A DNA stretch of 6,015 nt from Bacillota bacterium (GTDB lineage: Bacteria; Bacillota; Clostridia; Peptostreptococcales; Anaerovoracaceae): positions 1-6,015 of the forward strand of contig JAFRLD010000021.1 in assembly GCA_017431395.1 (NCBI GenBank). Direction: 5' to 3'. The notes below the pieces were generated by a model. It had not been told where the DNA came from. It saw only the letters and a program-made list of their open reading frames with translations, and did no database searches. A program made the position numbers and the translations under genes. Of the stretch, positions 1 through 5,229 are shown one piece after another. Each line of letters starts with the position of its first letter. The first letter of the stretch is position 1.

Positions 1-1638
1 CTGATAAAGTCTTCCTGCCTTCTGCGGTTCAACGCAGCCCATCAGGCAGTAGTCTCTGGCATCCTCTACGTCGATGCCCTTAGCCAGCATCATCTTGATA
101 TGTGTATCATCGAAGTGGCAAGCCGGGAAGCCCATTCCTGCTCTGACAACGTCGACGATCTTTTCCATGTATTTCTGCGGTGACTTGTTGTGGATACGGC
201 AGGCCAGTGACGGCTGATAGATCTTGGTGAATCTTACTGCATCCATCAGCAGGTAAGTCAGATCGTTCGTCGCATCCTCACCCTTGCGGGTCACGCCGCC
301 AACGCACATGTTGACGAATGGCTGATATCCTGCGAAGAACTTGGAAGCGCCTTCGGAGGTTACCCACATCATCTCAGACATCTTGATCAGCATGCAGCTG
401 GCCAGTTCGAATGCCTGATACTGTGTCATTCTACCGGACTCGATGTCCGCCTTGTAGAACGGATACATGTACTGGTCAACACGGCCGATGGACATACCGG
501 TCTGGTTCTCTTCGACCGGCAGCAGGGACTCGATGGTCCATACGGACTGGATCGCTTCCCAGAAGTTCTCCGGCTTTCTTGCCGGAACTTTCAGGTTGAT
601 CTCGGAGATCCGCATCAGCTCCTGCTTACGTACAGGGTCGTTGCACTGTGCCGCCAACTGGGCCGCATATTCGGACATTCTTCTGGCATAGATCATAACG
701 CCTTCGGTGGTGTCGATAACGCCCTTGTAGAAGTAGATCTTATCGATGTCTTCCGGATTCGCGTAATCCAGTTCTGCCAGGTGTGCTCTGGCCTCATCCT
801 GGATGTCCTGCATACCCTTCTTCATAAGGATGACATCATAACCCGGGTTGGAGTCGCCGCCGCCGTTCTCTGCGTGATAGGAACAGTCGGATACATAGGA
901 TTCTCCGGACAGCTCCCAGCCGCCGCACTCTCTGTACTGGTCATAGCAGTGCTCTGCTACGGACTTACCTCTCCAGAACGGGATCAGTTCGTCTCTGATA
1001 TATCTCTTGTCTTCTTCGGAGATGAAGAACGGGTCCTGCGGTCTGTTCGCGATGGTCTCCAGTTCATCTTCCATCCACTCCCACGCGATATCCGGGGAGA
1101 ATGCGCCTACACGCGGGCCACCGGTCGGGTTACCAACGATCAGCTCGTTATCCTGGATGATCAGCGGTGCTGTCTCACAGCATCTTCTGAACGCTTTCGC
1201 TCTCAGGATGATCTTAGGCATGCCCGGATGCTCCTTCGTTACCTCCGTTACCGCTCTCGCACGGTATGTGGAGATGGACGGAACCTGCTTCCGGTAATTC
1301 GCCTTCAGTGCCAGGATTCTTGGTGTAGGTCCATCTGGCTGCCAACCCGGATCTGTCGGAGCGACTGCTGCTGCGGGAGCTGCCGCCGGTGCCGGTGCTG
1401 CAGCGGGTGCTCCGCTGTAGAATCTGCTTGCCGGAACTCCACACATTGGGCATGTCGCCGGTGGTGTCGGACCTTCATAGACATAGCCGCAATCCGCGCA
1501 TGTCCACTTCTGACCCGCCTCTTTCGCTGCGATGTTGCTTGTTACGCCTTCGAACATCTTCTTGAGGGCGTCTCTCTCCTCAGGGGACATGTCTTTCGTG
1601 GCTTCTGCCAGTTTCTCTGAAAATTCACGAATATCCAA
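1..1638 (-). CDS. cutC: Choline trimethylamine-lyase CutC (glycyl radical enzyme), N-terminal 546 residues; 3' end outside window
   Basis: CutC cleaves choline to trimethylamine and acetaldehyde with a glycyl/thiyl radical, inside a microcompartment. Visible: N-terminal helix (about residues 3-33), four-Cys rubredoxin-like ribbon (C47, C50, C63, C66), Ala/Pro-rich linker (about 76-92), then the pyruvate-formate-lyase-like barrel from about residue 97. Choline-pocket and catalytic residues are present: Y254 and D262 in [10 protein letters not shown]441 in YQPFVNM, and C535 and E537 in MGCVEPQ. They sit at a constant offset of +46 from the published Desulfovibrio alaskensis CutC residues Tyr208, Asp216, Phe395, Cys489 and Glu491, which separates it from glycerol/propanediol dehydratases and PFL. 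The C-terminal glycyl-radical loop lies outside the window. The start is a TTG at 1638 with GGAG/AAGG upstream (about 1642-1653); no ATG fits better. It follows the aldehyde dehydrogenase gene by 37 bp, in the same operon. The activase gene cutD is expected further left. Confidence 0.95.
   Translation of the reverse strand, partial: MDIREFSEKLAEATKDMSPEERDALKKMFEGVTSNIAAKEAGQKWTCADCGYVYEGPTPPATCPMCGVPASRFYSGAPAAAPAPAAAPAAAVAPTDPGWQPDGPTPRILALKANYRKQVPSISTYRARAVTEVTKEHPGMPKIILRAKAFRRCCETAPLIIQDNELIVGNPTGGPRVGAFSPDIAWEWMEDELETIANRPQDPFFISEEDKRYIRDELIPFWRGKSVAEHCYDQYRECGGWELSGESYVSDCSYHAENGGGDSNPGYDVILMKKGMQDIQDEARAHLAELDYANPEDIDKIYFYKGVIDTTEGVMIYARRMSEYAAQLAAQCNDPVRKQELMRISEINLKVPARKPENFWEAIQSVWTIESLLPVEENQTGMSIGRVDQYMYPFYKADIESGRMTQYQAFELASCMLIKMSEMMWVTSEGASKFFAGYQPFVNMCVGGVTRKGEDATNDLTYLLMDAVRFTKIYQPSLACRIHNKSPQKYMEKIVDVVRAGMGFPACHFDDTHIKMMLAKGIDVEDARDYCLMGCVEPQKAGRLYQ
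1441..1500 (-). other. Rubredoxin-like zinc/iron ribbon encoded within cutC
   Basis: This segment encodes residues 47-66 of the CutC protein, spaced C47-x2-C50-x12-C63-x2-C66. The first half reads [10 protein letters not shown] and the second CPMCGVP, the two knuckles typical of the small rubredoxin-like domains of rubrerythrins. The motif is clear. Whether it binds Fe (redox) or Zn (structural) cannot be read from the sequence. An Ala/Pro-rich low-complexity linker (DNA about 1362-1413) joins it to the catalytic domain. Confidence 0.85.
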
Positions 1639-1675
1639 TGTTCCTTCTCCTTTCCTAAATCAGATAGGTTTTTTA

Positions 1676-3184
1676 CTATTTATCTTTCAGGCCGTCGATA
1701 TTGTTGATGATATACCTGAGCACATCCTGTACGCTCTGTACTTCTTCTTCATGCTGCAGATCCTCGACGGTCTTTGTTGGTTGGTCTGCGAGCGATGTTC
1801 TGCCGAACATCTCTGCATCTACGGTCTGCATATTTCTTATGCCGAAACCAACTTTTCGTACATAGATCAGATTCTCCGGTGACACGTTGTCGGAGGTGAT
1901 CCCATAACCGGCTGTGCCGCTGCCCAGCGTCATCGCCGGGGTAAGATTCGTAGTCGCGCCCATGCTCCCGAAGGTGGCCGGCGTATTGACCAGCACCCTG
2001 CCAACGGGTTTCTTCAGCGCGAACTCCCGGATCACGTTCTCCGATCTGGAATGGATCACCAGTGTGTGCCCCTGCTTCTGGGTCAGAAGCAGTTCAATAC
2101 ATTTCTCACAGGCGTGCATCCAGTCCTCTTCGACAAAGTATGCCATGACCGGACCGAGCTTCTCCCTGGTGTACGGATTCCTCGAAGACGCGAACTTCTC
2201 CTCGGAGATCAGCAGGACCGTTCCCTCCGGGACCCGGAAGCCTGCCTTAGCCGCCAGCTTCTCTGCCGGGATTCCGATCAGTTCTTCGTTGGCACTGCCG
2301 TCCGGCTCGAAGATGATCCTGGCCAGCTGACGGGATTCCTCCCCGCTCATGAACCAGGCATGGTTCCTCCGGAACTCCTCCTTGACTTCATCCGCTATGG
2401 GAGCATCCACGACGATGGTCTGCTCCGCCGCCGGGAGCAATCCGAAGTCAAAGGTCTTGCTCGCGATGATATCGCTGACTGCCTGCTGGATATCCGCCGT
2501 CCGCTCGATGAAGACCGGGCCGTTGCCCGCACCTCCATAGATCAGCGGCTTATTGGAATCCTGGGCTGCCTTCAGCATTCCCGGAACGCCGGTGTTGAGG
2601 ATCATCGCCGTCTGCTCATGATTCATGAGCTCGATGGTCCCGCTGCCCGTCACCGTATGCATGTAGCTTACGGCACCTTCCGGAAGTCCTGCAGCCTCGC
2701 CCGCTTCGATCATATAATCCAATGCCTTGCCGATGGTCTCCTTCGCTCTCGGATGGGGCGAGAAGACGATCGCATTGCCGGATTTGACCGCGATCAGCGC
2801 CTTATAGATCGTCGTAGAGACCGGGCTGGTCGCCGGACACAATGCCGCGATCACACCCATCGGTACGCCGATATCCACGAGGCCCTTCGACGGATCGTCA
2901 CCGATCACACCGACGCAGCGTCTACCGCGCAGCTGCTCTCTGAGATATGTACAGACGAAATGGTTCTTGGCGTATTTATCCTTCCAGTTGCCGAAATCCG
3001 TTTCGTCCGCTGAGAGGACCGCCAGCTCCTCGATATGAGGGAATACCGCATCTGCCATAGCTTCTACGAATGTATCCAGCTTCTCCTGCGGATACAGTGC
3101 GAGCTCCTGCTGTGCCCGGTGTGCATTCTCTGCCAGAATACGTGCTTCCTGGATGGAGAGAAGATCGTTATCTATGATATTCAT
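1676..3184 (-). CDS. CoA-acylating aldehyde dehydrogenase homologue (EutE/PduP/AdhE-N type) lacking the catalytic cysteine
   Basis: A 502-residue protein of normal length for the EutE/PduP family, whose active members turn acetaldehyde, NAD+ and CoA into acetyl-CoA and NADH in BMCs. Family landmarks: VPMGVIAALCPATSPVST (107-124, Rossmann fold), AVKSGNAIVFSPHP (132-145), ILNTGVPGM (195-203), YGGAGNGPVFIE (216-227) and SKTFDFGLLPAAEQ (242-255). In active relatives that last motif reads about FDNGxxCASEQ; here P251 occupies the Cys position and F247 replaces Asn. The reading frame is intact and otherwise conserved, so this is not a decayed pseudogene. Residues about 472-500 form a charged/amphipathic C-terminal helix after a polar linker, a plausible encapsulation peptide. 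ATG at 3184 follows GGAGGGAG (about 3193-3200). It lies between a BMC-H gene and cutC. It could be a catalytically dead structural or regulatory paralogue, with an active copy elsewhere in the locus. The family assignment is secure; the activity is doubtful. Confidence 0.9.
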   Translation of the reverse strand: MNIIDNDLLSIQEARILAENAHRAQQELALYPQEKLDTFVEAMADAVFPHIEELAVLSADETDFGNWKDKYAKNHFVCTYLREQLRGRRCVGVIGDDPSKGLVDIGVPMGVIAALCPATSPVSTTIYKALIAVKSGNAIVFSPHPRAKETIGKALDYMIEAGEAAGLPEGAVSYMHTVTGSGTIELMNHEQTAMILNTGVPGMLKAAQDSNKPLIYGGAGNGPVFIERTADIQQAVSDIIASKTFDFGLLPAAEQTIVVDAPIADEVKEEFRRNHAWFMSGEESRQLARIIFEPDGSANEELIGIPAEKLAAKAGFRVPEGTVLLISEEKFASSRNPYTREKLGPVMAYFVEEDWMHACEKCIELLLTQKQGHTLVIHSRSENVIREFALKKPVGRVLVNTPATFGSMGATTNLTPAMTLGSGTAGYGITSDNVSPENLIYVRKVGFGIRNMQTVDAEMFGRTSLADQPTKTVEDLQHEEEVQSVQDVLRYIINNIDGLKDK

Positions 3185-3215
3185 TTGTCATCACTCCCTC
3201 CGCCTGCGCGTGTCT

Positions 3216-3530
3216 TTAGTATGGTAACAGCTTATCTAATGTGTATCTTTCGATGATCTTTTCGAGAGCCGGATGCGGTGTCGCGATGACGACAGAGCTG
3301 TATACTTCTGTGCCCATCTCTTCGACCGCCTTCACGCCTGCTTCGACCGCAGACTTGCATGCTCCGACATCGCCTCTGACCAGTACTGAGATATATCCGG
3401 ACGCAGTGTTCTCATATCCGACAAACTCGACCTCAGCCGCCTTGACCATGGCATCGGCAGCCTGGCAGATGAATACCAGTCCGAAGGTTTCGATCATTCC
3501 TAATGCTCTTCCGCTTCTTCCACTTGCCAT
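3216..3530 (-). CDS. BMC-H hexameric shell protein (PduA/EutM-like), copy 2 of the minus arm
   Basis: A 104-residue single-BMC-domain protein that should form hexagonal tiles of the microcompartment facets. The canonical opening ALGMIETFGL (9-18) is followed by AADAMVKAAEVEFVGYE (24-40), the pore loop NTASG (41-45), VRGDVGACKSAVEAG (51-65) and VIATPHPALEKI (81-92). Its pore loop differs from the KIGSG type of PduA, so pore chemistry may differ. A short tail after residue 92 (IERYTLDKLLPY) extends beyond the usual domain end. ATG at 3530 is preceded by AAGGAAG (about 3540-3546). It is 22 bp from the upstream BMC-H gene and 31 bp from the aldehyde dehydrogenase gene, so it is clearly cotranscribed. 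The sequence does not show which substrate crosses its pore. Confidence 0.95.
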   Translation of the reverse strand: MASGRSGRALGMIETFGLVFICQAADAMVKAAEVEFVGYENTASGYISVLVRGDVGACKSAVEAGVKAVEEMGTEVYSSVVIATPHPALEKIIERYTLDKLLPY

Positions 3531-3552
3531 TTTGGTTTACTTCCTTTCTTAA

Positions 3553-3855
3553 TTAGTAGATGTCTACGTCGTGACAGGATACGATATCTCCGACTTCCGG
3601 AATCGGTCTCGGGATTACGTTCTGTGCCGTCAGTGTGCCGATCGCAGCAGCAGCCTTAGCGCCTGCTTCTACGGATGCCTTGCAGGCAGCCACGTCGCCG
3701 GTAACGATGACGGTGACCAGTGTGGAGCCGATATTCTCATAGGAGATCAGCTCTACTTCTGCAGCCTTCAGCATTTTGTCGCATGCTTCCAATGCCGGCA
3801 CCATTCCGATCGTCTCGATGAAGCCCACAGCTTCTCTTCCATAAAATCTGGGCAT
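3553..3855 (-). CDS. BMC-H hexameric shell protein (PduA/EutM-like), first gene of the minus arm
   Basis: A 100-residue BMC-domain shell protein: EAVGFIETIGMVPALEACDKMLKAAEVELISYE (8-40), pore loop NIGST (41-45), VTGDVAACKASVEAGA (51-66) and VIPRPIPEV (80-88). The short polar C-terminal tail ends VSCHDVDIY. It is related to the neighbouring BMC-H protein but clearly distinct in the N-terminal segment (MPRFYGRE), pore loop and tail, so the shell contains at least two BMC-H types from this arm. ATG at 3855 has an AAGGAG site (about 3864-3869). As the promoter-proximal gene of the arm it is probably made in the largest amount, as expected for a major facet protein. Confidence 0.95.
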   Translation of the reverse strand: MPRFYGREAVGFIETIGMVPALEACDKMLKAAEVELISYENIGSTLVTVIVTGDVAACKASVEAGAKAAAAIGTLTAQNVIPRPIPEVGDIVSCHDVDIY

Positions 3856-3891
3856 TTGACATAACTCCTTTCTATATACGTTTGTTTTTCA

Positions 3892-3904
3892 GACAAATTT
3901 TGTC
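3892..3904. repeat. Perfect 13-bp dyad GACAAATTTTGTC, possible operator in the minus-arm leader
   Basis: The arms GACAAA and TTTGTC flank one central base. The dyad lies just downstream of the predicted minus-strand -10 box and upstream of the ribosome-binding site, so it would overlap or closely follow the start of transcription. A repressor site is plausible. It could be chance in an AT-rich stretch. Confidence 0.4.
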
Positions 3905-3915
3905 ACTTAAAAATA

Positions 3916-3943
3916 GTTATAAAGAGTCATAGTCATTTTACAA
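3916..3943 (-). promoter_or_regulatory. Predicted sigma-70-type promoter for the minus-strand operon
   Basis: On the minus strand TTGTAA (3943-3938, 4 of 6 matches to TTGACA) is followed after 16 bp by TATAAC (3921-3916, 5 of 6 matches to TATAAT). Transcription would start near 3909 and give a leader of about 54 nt before the first BMC-H start codon. This is the best promoter match I can find upstream of that gene. Confidence 0.5.
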
Positions 3944-3978
3944 GTTCCTCTTAGCGTAATGTCAACAGGAAGATTTTG

Positions 3979-4051
3979 GGGAGCATGCCCTAGAGTCGCG
4001 TAATGGTTGAATTTTTCTGACAATTGGCTATTTTGGTGGGTTCGTGCTCCC
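3979..4051. repeat. Inverted pair GGGAGCA / TGCTCCC (potential long-range stem A)
   Basis: GGGAGCA at 3979-3985 is perfectly complementary to TGCTCCC at 4045-4051. With G-U pairs at the ends and a further G-C the stem reaches about 10 pairs (3978-3987 with 4043-4052). The copies could instead be protein-binding half-sites. The pairing is seen directly; the function is unknown. Confidence 0.45.
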
Positions 4052-4058
4052 TCGACCG

Positions 4059-4117
4059 TGCTCCGTCCTTTCTTCAAAAAACCAATAAAAGACAGGGGAT
4101 GATTTCCAATCGGAGCA
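4059..4117. repeat. Inverted pair TGCTCCG / CGGAGCA (potential long-range stem B)
   Basis: TGCTCCG at 4059-4065 is perfectly complementary to CGGAGCA at 4111-4117. Because the core TGCTCC/GGAGCA matches that of stem A, these arms could also swap partners with the copies at 3979 and 4045, giving mutually exclusive folds. The spacer is AT-rich and contains an A-run (4076-4082). Confidence 0.45.
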
Positions 4118-4123
4118 TAAACC

Positions 4124-4138
4124 TTCCCCTTAGGGGAA
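4124..4138. repeat. Perfect 15-bp palindrome TTCCCCTTAGGGGAA, probable operator
   Basis: Seven-base arms flank a single central T. A further AGGGGA half-site lies at 4094-4099, in the same orientation as the one at 4132-4137. MerR-family regulators often bind dyads of about this size, but no well-spaced promoter elements flank this one, so a link to the encoded MerR protein is only a guess. Confidence 0.5.
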
Positions 4139-4168
4139 CTCTTTCGGAAAATGGATTTTGAAAACCGT

Positions 4169-4197
4169 TTGACGAATGCTCAAATTTGCTGTATTGT
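4169..4197 (+). promoter_or_regulatory. Predicted sigma-70-type promoter for the plus-strand operon
   Basis: TTGACG (4169-4174, 5 of 6 matches) is separated by exactly 17 bp from TATTGT (4192-4197, 4 of 6 matches). Transcription would start near 4204, leaving a leader of about 85 nt before the EutS-like start. The spacer contains CAAATTTG (4181-4188). The dyad TTTGA-N7-TCAAA (4168-4184) overlaps the -35 box, a position typical of operators. Confidence 0.5.
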
Positions 4198-4211
4198 GAT
4201 AACATATACAG
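4189..4211. repeat. Dyad CTGTAT...ATACAG over the -10 box and start site
   Basis: CTGTAT (4189-4194) and ATACAG (4206-4211) are perfect inverted arms. Inside them TGT (4195-4197) and ACA (4202-4204) continue the symmetry, apart from one extra T, around a GATA centre. It covers the predicted -10 box and start point of the plus-strand promoter, so a repressor or activator site is a reasonable reading. Confidence 0.45.
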
Positions 4212-4219
4212 TAATATCG

Positions 4220-4239
4220 TGCCCCCGATTTCGGGAGCA
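4220..4239. repeat. Hairpin-forming dyad in the EutS-like leader, containing GGGAGCA
   Basis: TGC-C-CCCGA and TCGGG-A-GCA flank a TT centre, with a single mismatch (C4223/A4236). The right arm is another copy of the GGGAGCA element found at 3979. It falls about 16-36 nt into the predicted transcript. No U-run follows, so it is unlikely to be an intrinsic terminator. Confidence 0.5.
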
Positions 4240-4288
4240 TGCTACAAGGTGTACGGTAACGCTTGACAGGAACGGAGGTCATTTCCTT

Positions 4289-4669
4289 ATGGATATGAAT
4301 CAGGGACATCAGGGCGGTCAGGGACAGCTGAGGATCGTCCAGGAACTGGTCGCCGGCAAAGAGATCACCCTTGCGCATATCATCGGTGGTCCTCTTCCTA
4401 TTGTCTATCAGAAGCTCGGACTCAATCCGGACATCGATTACAGGACTTCCGCTATCGGGATCATGAACCTGACTCCGCCCGAGTCTGCGGTCATCGCCTC
4501 CGACATCGCCGTCAAGAGCGGCAATGTCTATCTGGGCTTCGCGGACCGCTTCAGCGGCACACTCATTATCACTGGTGAGATCGCGGAGGTCACGACGGCC
4601 ATCGAAGAGATCGTAAACTATTTCCAGAACACTTTAGGATATGTCGTCTGCCCGATCACCAAACGGTAA
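4289..4669 (+). CDS. EutS/PduU-type circularly permuted BMC-H shell protein, first copy
   Basis: A 126-residue shell protein of the permuted BMC-H class. Family signatures run in the EutS/PduU order: RIVQELVAGKEITLAHIIGG (15-34), KLGL (42-45), AIGIMNLTPPESAVIASDIAVKSG (55-78), LGFADRFSGTLIITG (82-96) and the C-terminal strand LGYVVCPITKR (116-126). Such proteins form hexamers whose N-terminal strands can build a small barrel closing the pore. The chosen ATG (4289) has GGAGG at 4274-4278 and matches the family's short N-terminus; the upstream in-frame ATG at 4151 has no such site and lies before the predicted transcription start. The N-terminus (MDMNQGHQGGQGQ) is Gly/Gln-rich. It is the first gene of the plus-strand operon. 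Confidence 0.93.
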   Translation: MDMNQGHQGGQGQLRIVQELVAGKEITLAHIIGGPLPIVYQKLGLNPDIDYRTSAIGIMNLTPPESAVIASDIAVKSGNVYLGFADRFSGTLIITGEIAEVTTAIEEIVNYFQNTLGYVVCPITKR

Positions 4670-4766
4670 CGTTTCGGTGCTCCGCAAGACGCACTCATCA
4701 TCTGCATACGTAAGAACCCCTGGCAATTTCATCTGAAATTGCCTTCACTATACGGAGGGAAATCCC
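4670..4766 (+). promoter_or_regulatory. 97-bp intercistronic spacer with a sixth TGCTCC copy
   Basis: This is the largest gap inside either operon. It contains TGCTCCG at 4678-4684, the same element as in the divergent region; AAACG/CGTTT arms (4661-4665 and 4670-4674) overlapping the stop codon; and the strong hairpin at 4722-4743. A GGAGGGA ribosome-binding site (4754-4760) serves the next gene. I see no clear promoter in it. Confidence 0.5.
4722..4743 (+). terminator. Perfect inverted repeat between the two EutS-like genes: attenuator, weak terminator or mRNA-stability hairpin
   Basis: GGCAATTTCA and TGAAATTGCC are perfect 10-base inverted arms separated by TC. The downstream sequence (TTCACTATACGG) lacks a proper U-run, so full intrinsic termination is unlikely. 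A partial terminator, RNA-processing site or stabilising hairpin is more plausible and could lower expression of the three downstream genes relative to the first shell gene. Confidence 0.55.
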
Positions 4767-5216
4767 GTGAGCATCAAGGCTGACCCAACAGGAAGAGAAT
4801 CGAACCGGGCTGCATTAGAGTCCCTCATGCAGGAAGCGATGCGGCATGCCCAGGGCGGGCAGGTGCGGATCATCTCTCCTATGGTCTCCGGCAAGGAGAT
4901 CACGCTGGCTCACGTCATCGGAACCTCCGAATACAGCATCTATAAGAACCTGGGACTTGATATCGGTTTTCACGAGGGAGAAGATCCCACCGGACGTTCC
5001 ATCGGGATCATCCACATCGCCCCCGCGGAGTCTGTGGTCATCGCCGCAGACATCGCTGTGAAATGGGGCGACATCGATATCGGCTTCATGGACCGGTTCA
5101 GCGGTTCACTGATCATTACCGGCTCCCGGGCGGAGGTGGACAGCGCCATCGCCGAGAACTGTCGTTATTTCGCCGAGGATCTGGGATATACCGTCTGTCC
5201 CATTTCGCACGAGTAA
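4767..5216 (+). CDS. EutS/PduU-type circularly permuted BMC-H shell protein, second divergent copy with N-terminal extension
   Basis: A 149-residue paralogue of the preceding gene. Shared core: GQVRIISPMVSGKEITLAHVIG (31-52), IYKNLGL (58-64), SIGIIHIAPAESVVIAADIAVKWG (78-101), IGFMDRFSGSLIITG (105-119) and LGYTVCPISHE (139-149). Differences: about 18 extra N-terminal residues, including a predicted amphipathic helix NRAALESLMQEAMRHAQ (13-29); the loop GGPLP of copy 1 is GTSEYS; and DIGFHEGEDPTGR (65-77) is longer and acidic. It therefore probably forms a tile with a different pore cap or a mixed hexamer. The start is GTG at 4767, fixed by GGAGGGA at 4754-4760; no ATG lies at a suitable distance. 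The eutP-like gene follows 13 bp downstream with its own site. Confidence 0.92.
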   Translation: MSIKADPTGRESNRAALESLMQEAMRHAQGGQVRIISPMVSGKEITLAHVIGTSEYSIYKNLGLDIGFHEGEDPTGRSIGIIHIAPAESVVIAADIAVKWGDIDIGFMDRFSGSLIITGSRAEVDSAIAENCRYFAEDLGYTVCPISHE

Positions 5217-5229
5217 AGGAGGCCTGTTC

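Larger units (their letters stand above)
3856..4288. promoter_or_regulatory. Divergent intergenic control region between the two shell/enzyme operons
   Basis: This 433-bp region lies between divergent start codons and is more AT-rich than the flanking genes. I see no convincing gene in it. An in-frame ATG at 4151 extends the EutS-like reading frame upstream, but it has no ribosome-binding site and the encoded residues (MDFENRLTNAQICC...) do not resemble the family. The region holds a predicted minus-strand promoter (3916-3943), a predicted plus-strand promoter (4169-4197), several dyads and five GGAGCA/TGCTCC copies, listed separately. Its length and density of symmetric elements suggest that both operons are controlled here, perhaps by the MerR-family protein encoded at the right edge. 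Confidence 0.8.

Noticed and set aside
1362..1413. Low-complexity GC-rich repeat suggestive of a tandem repeat
   Set aside because: It is explained as the Ala/Pro interdomain linker of CutC; the units are irregular.
781..1620. 279-codon plus-strand open frame opposite cutC, with a hydrophobic N-terminal stretch
   Set aside because: It lies entirely over the conserved CutC frame, has Cys/Arg-rich low-quality sequence and no start signal. The membrane-like segment comes from antisense reading.
2051..3013. 320-codon plus-strand open frame opposite the aldehyde dehydrogenase gene
   Set aside because: Its protein is Arg/Asp-rich, resembles no family and lacks a ribosome-binding site; it is the shadow of a GC-biased gene with clear homology on the other strand.
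4151..4288. 46-codon upstream extension of the first EutS-like gene from ATG 4151
   Set aside because: There is no ribosome-binding site, the residues do not match the family, and it would begin before the predicted promoter. ATG 4289 with GGAGG fits better.
3856..4288. Known riboswitch (cobalamin or similar) or ANTAR-type dual-hairpin leader
   Set aside because: I could not match the conserved boxes of any riboswitch class or a convincing pair of ANTAR hexaloops; the observed stems are reported without a class.
4130..4378. 82-codon minus-strand frame in the divergent region overlapping the EutS-like gene
   Set aside because: No homology, no ribosome-binding site, and it overlaps a well-supported gene and promoter on the other strand.
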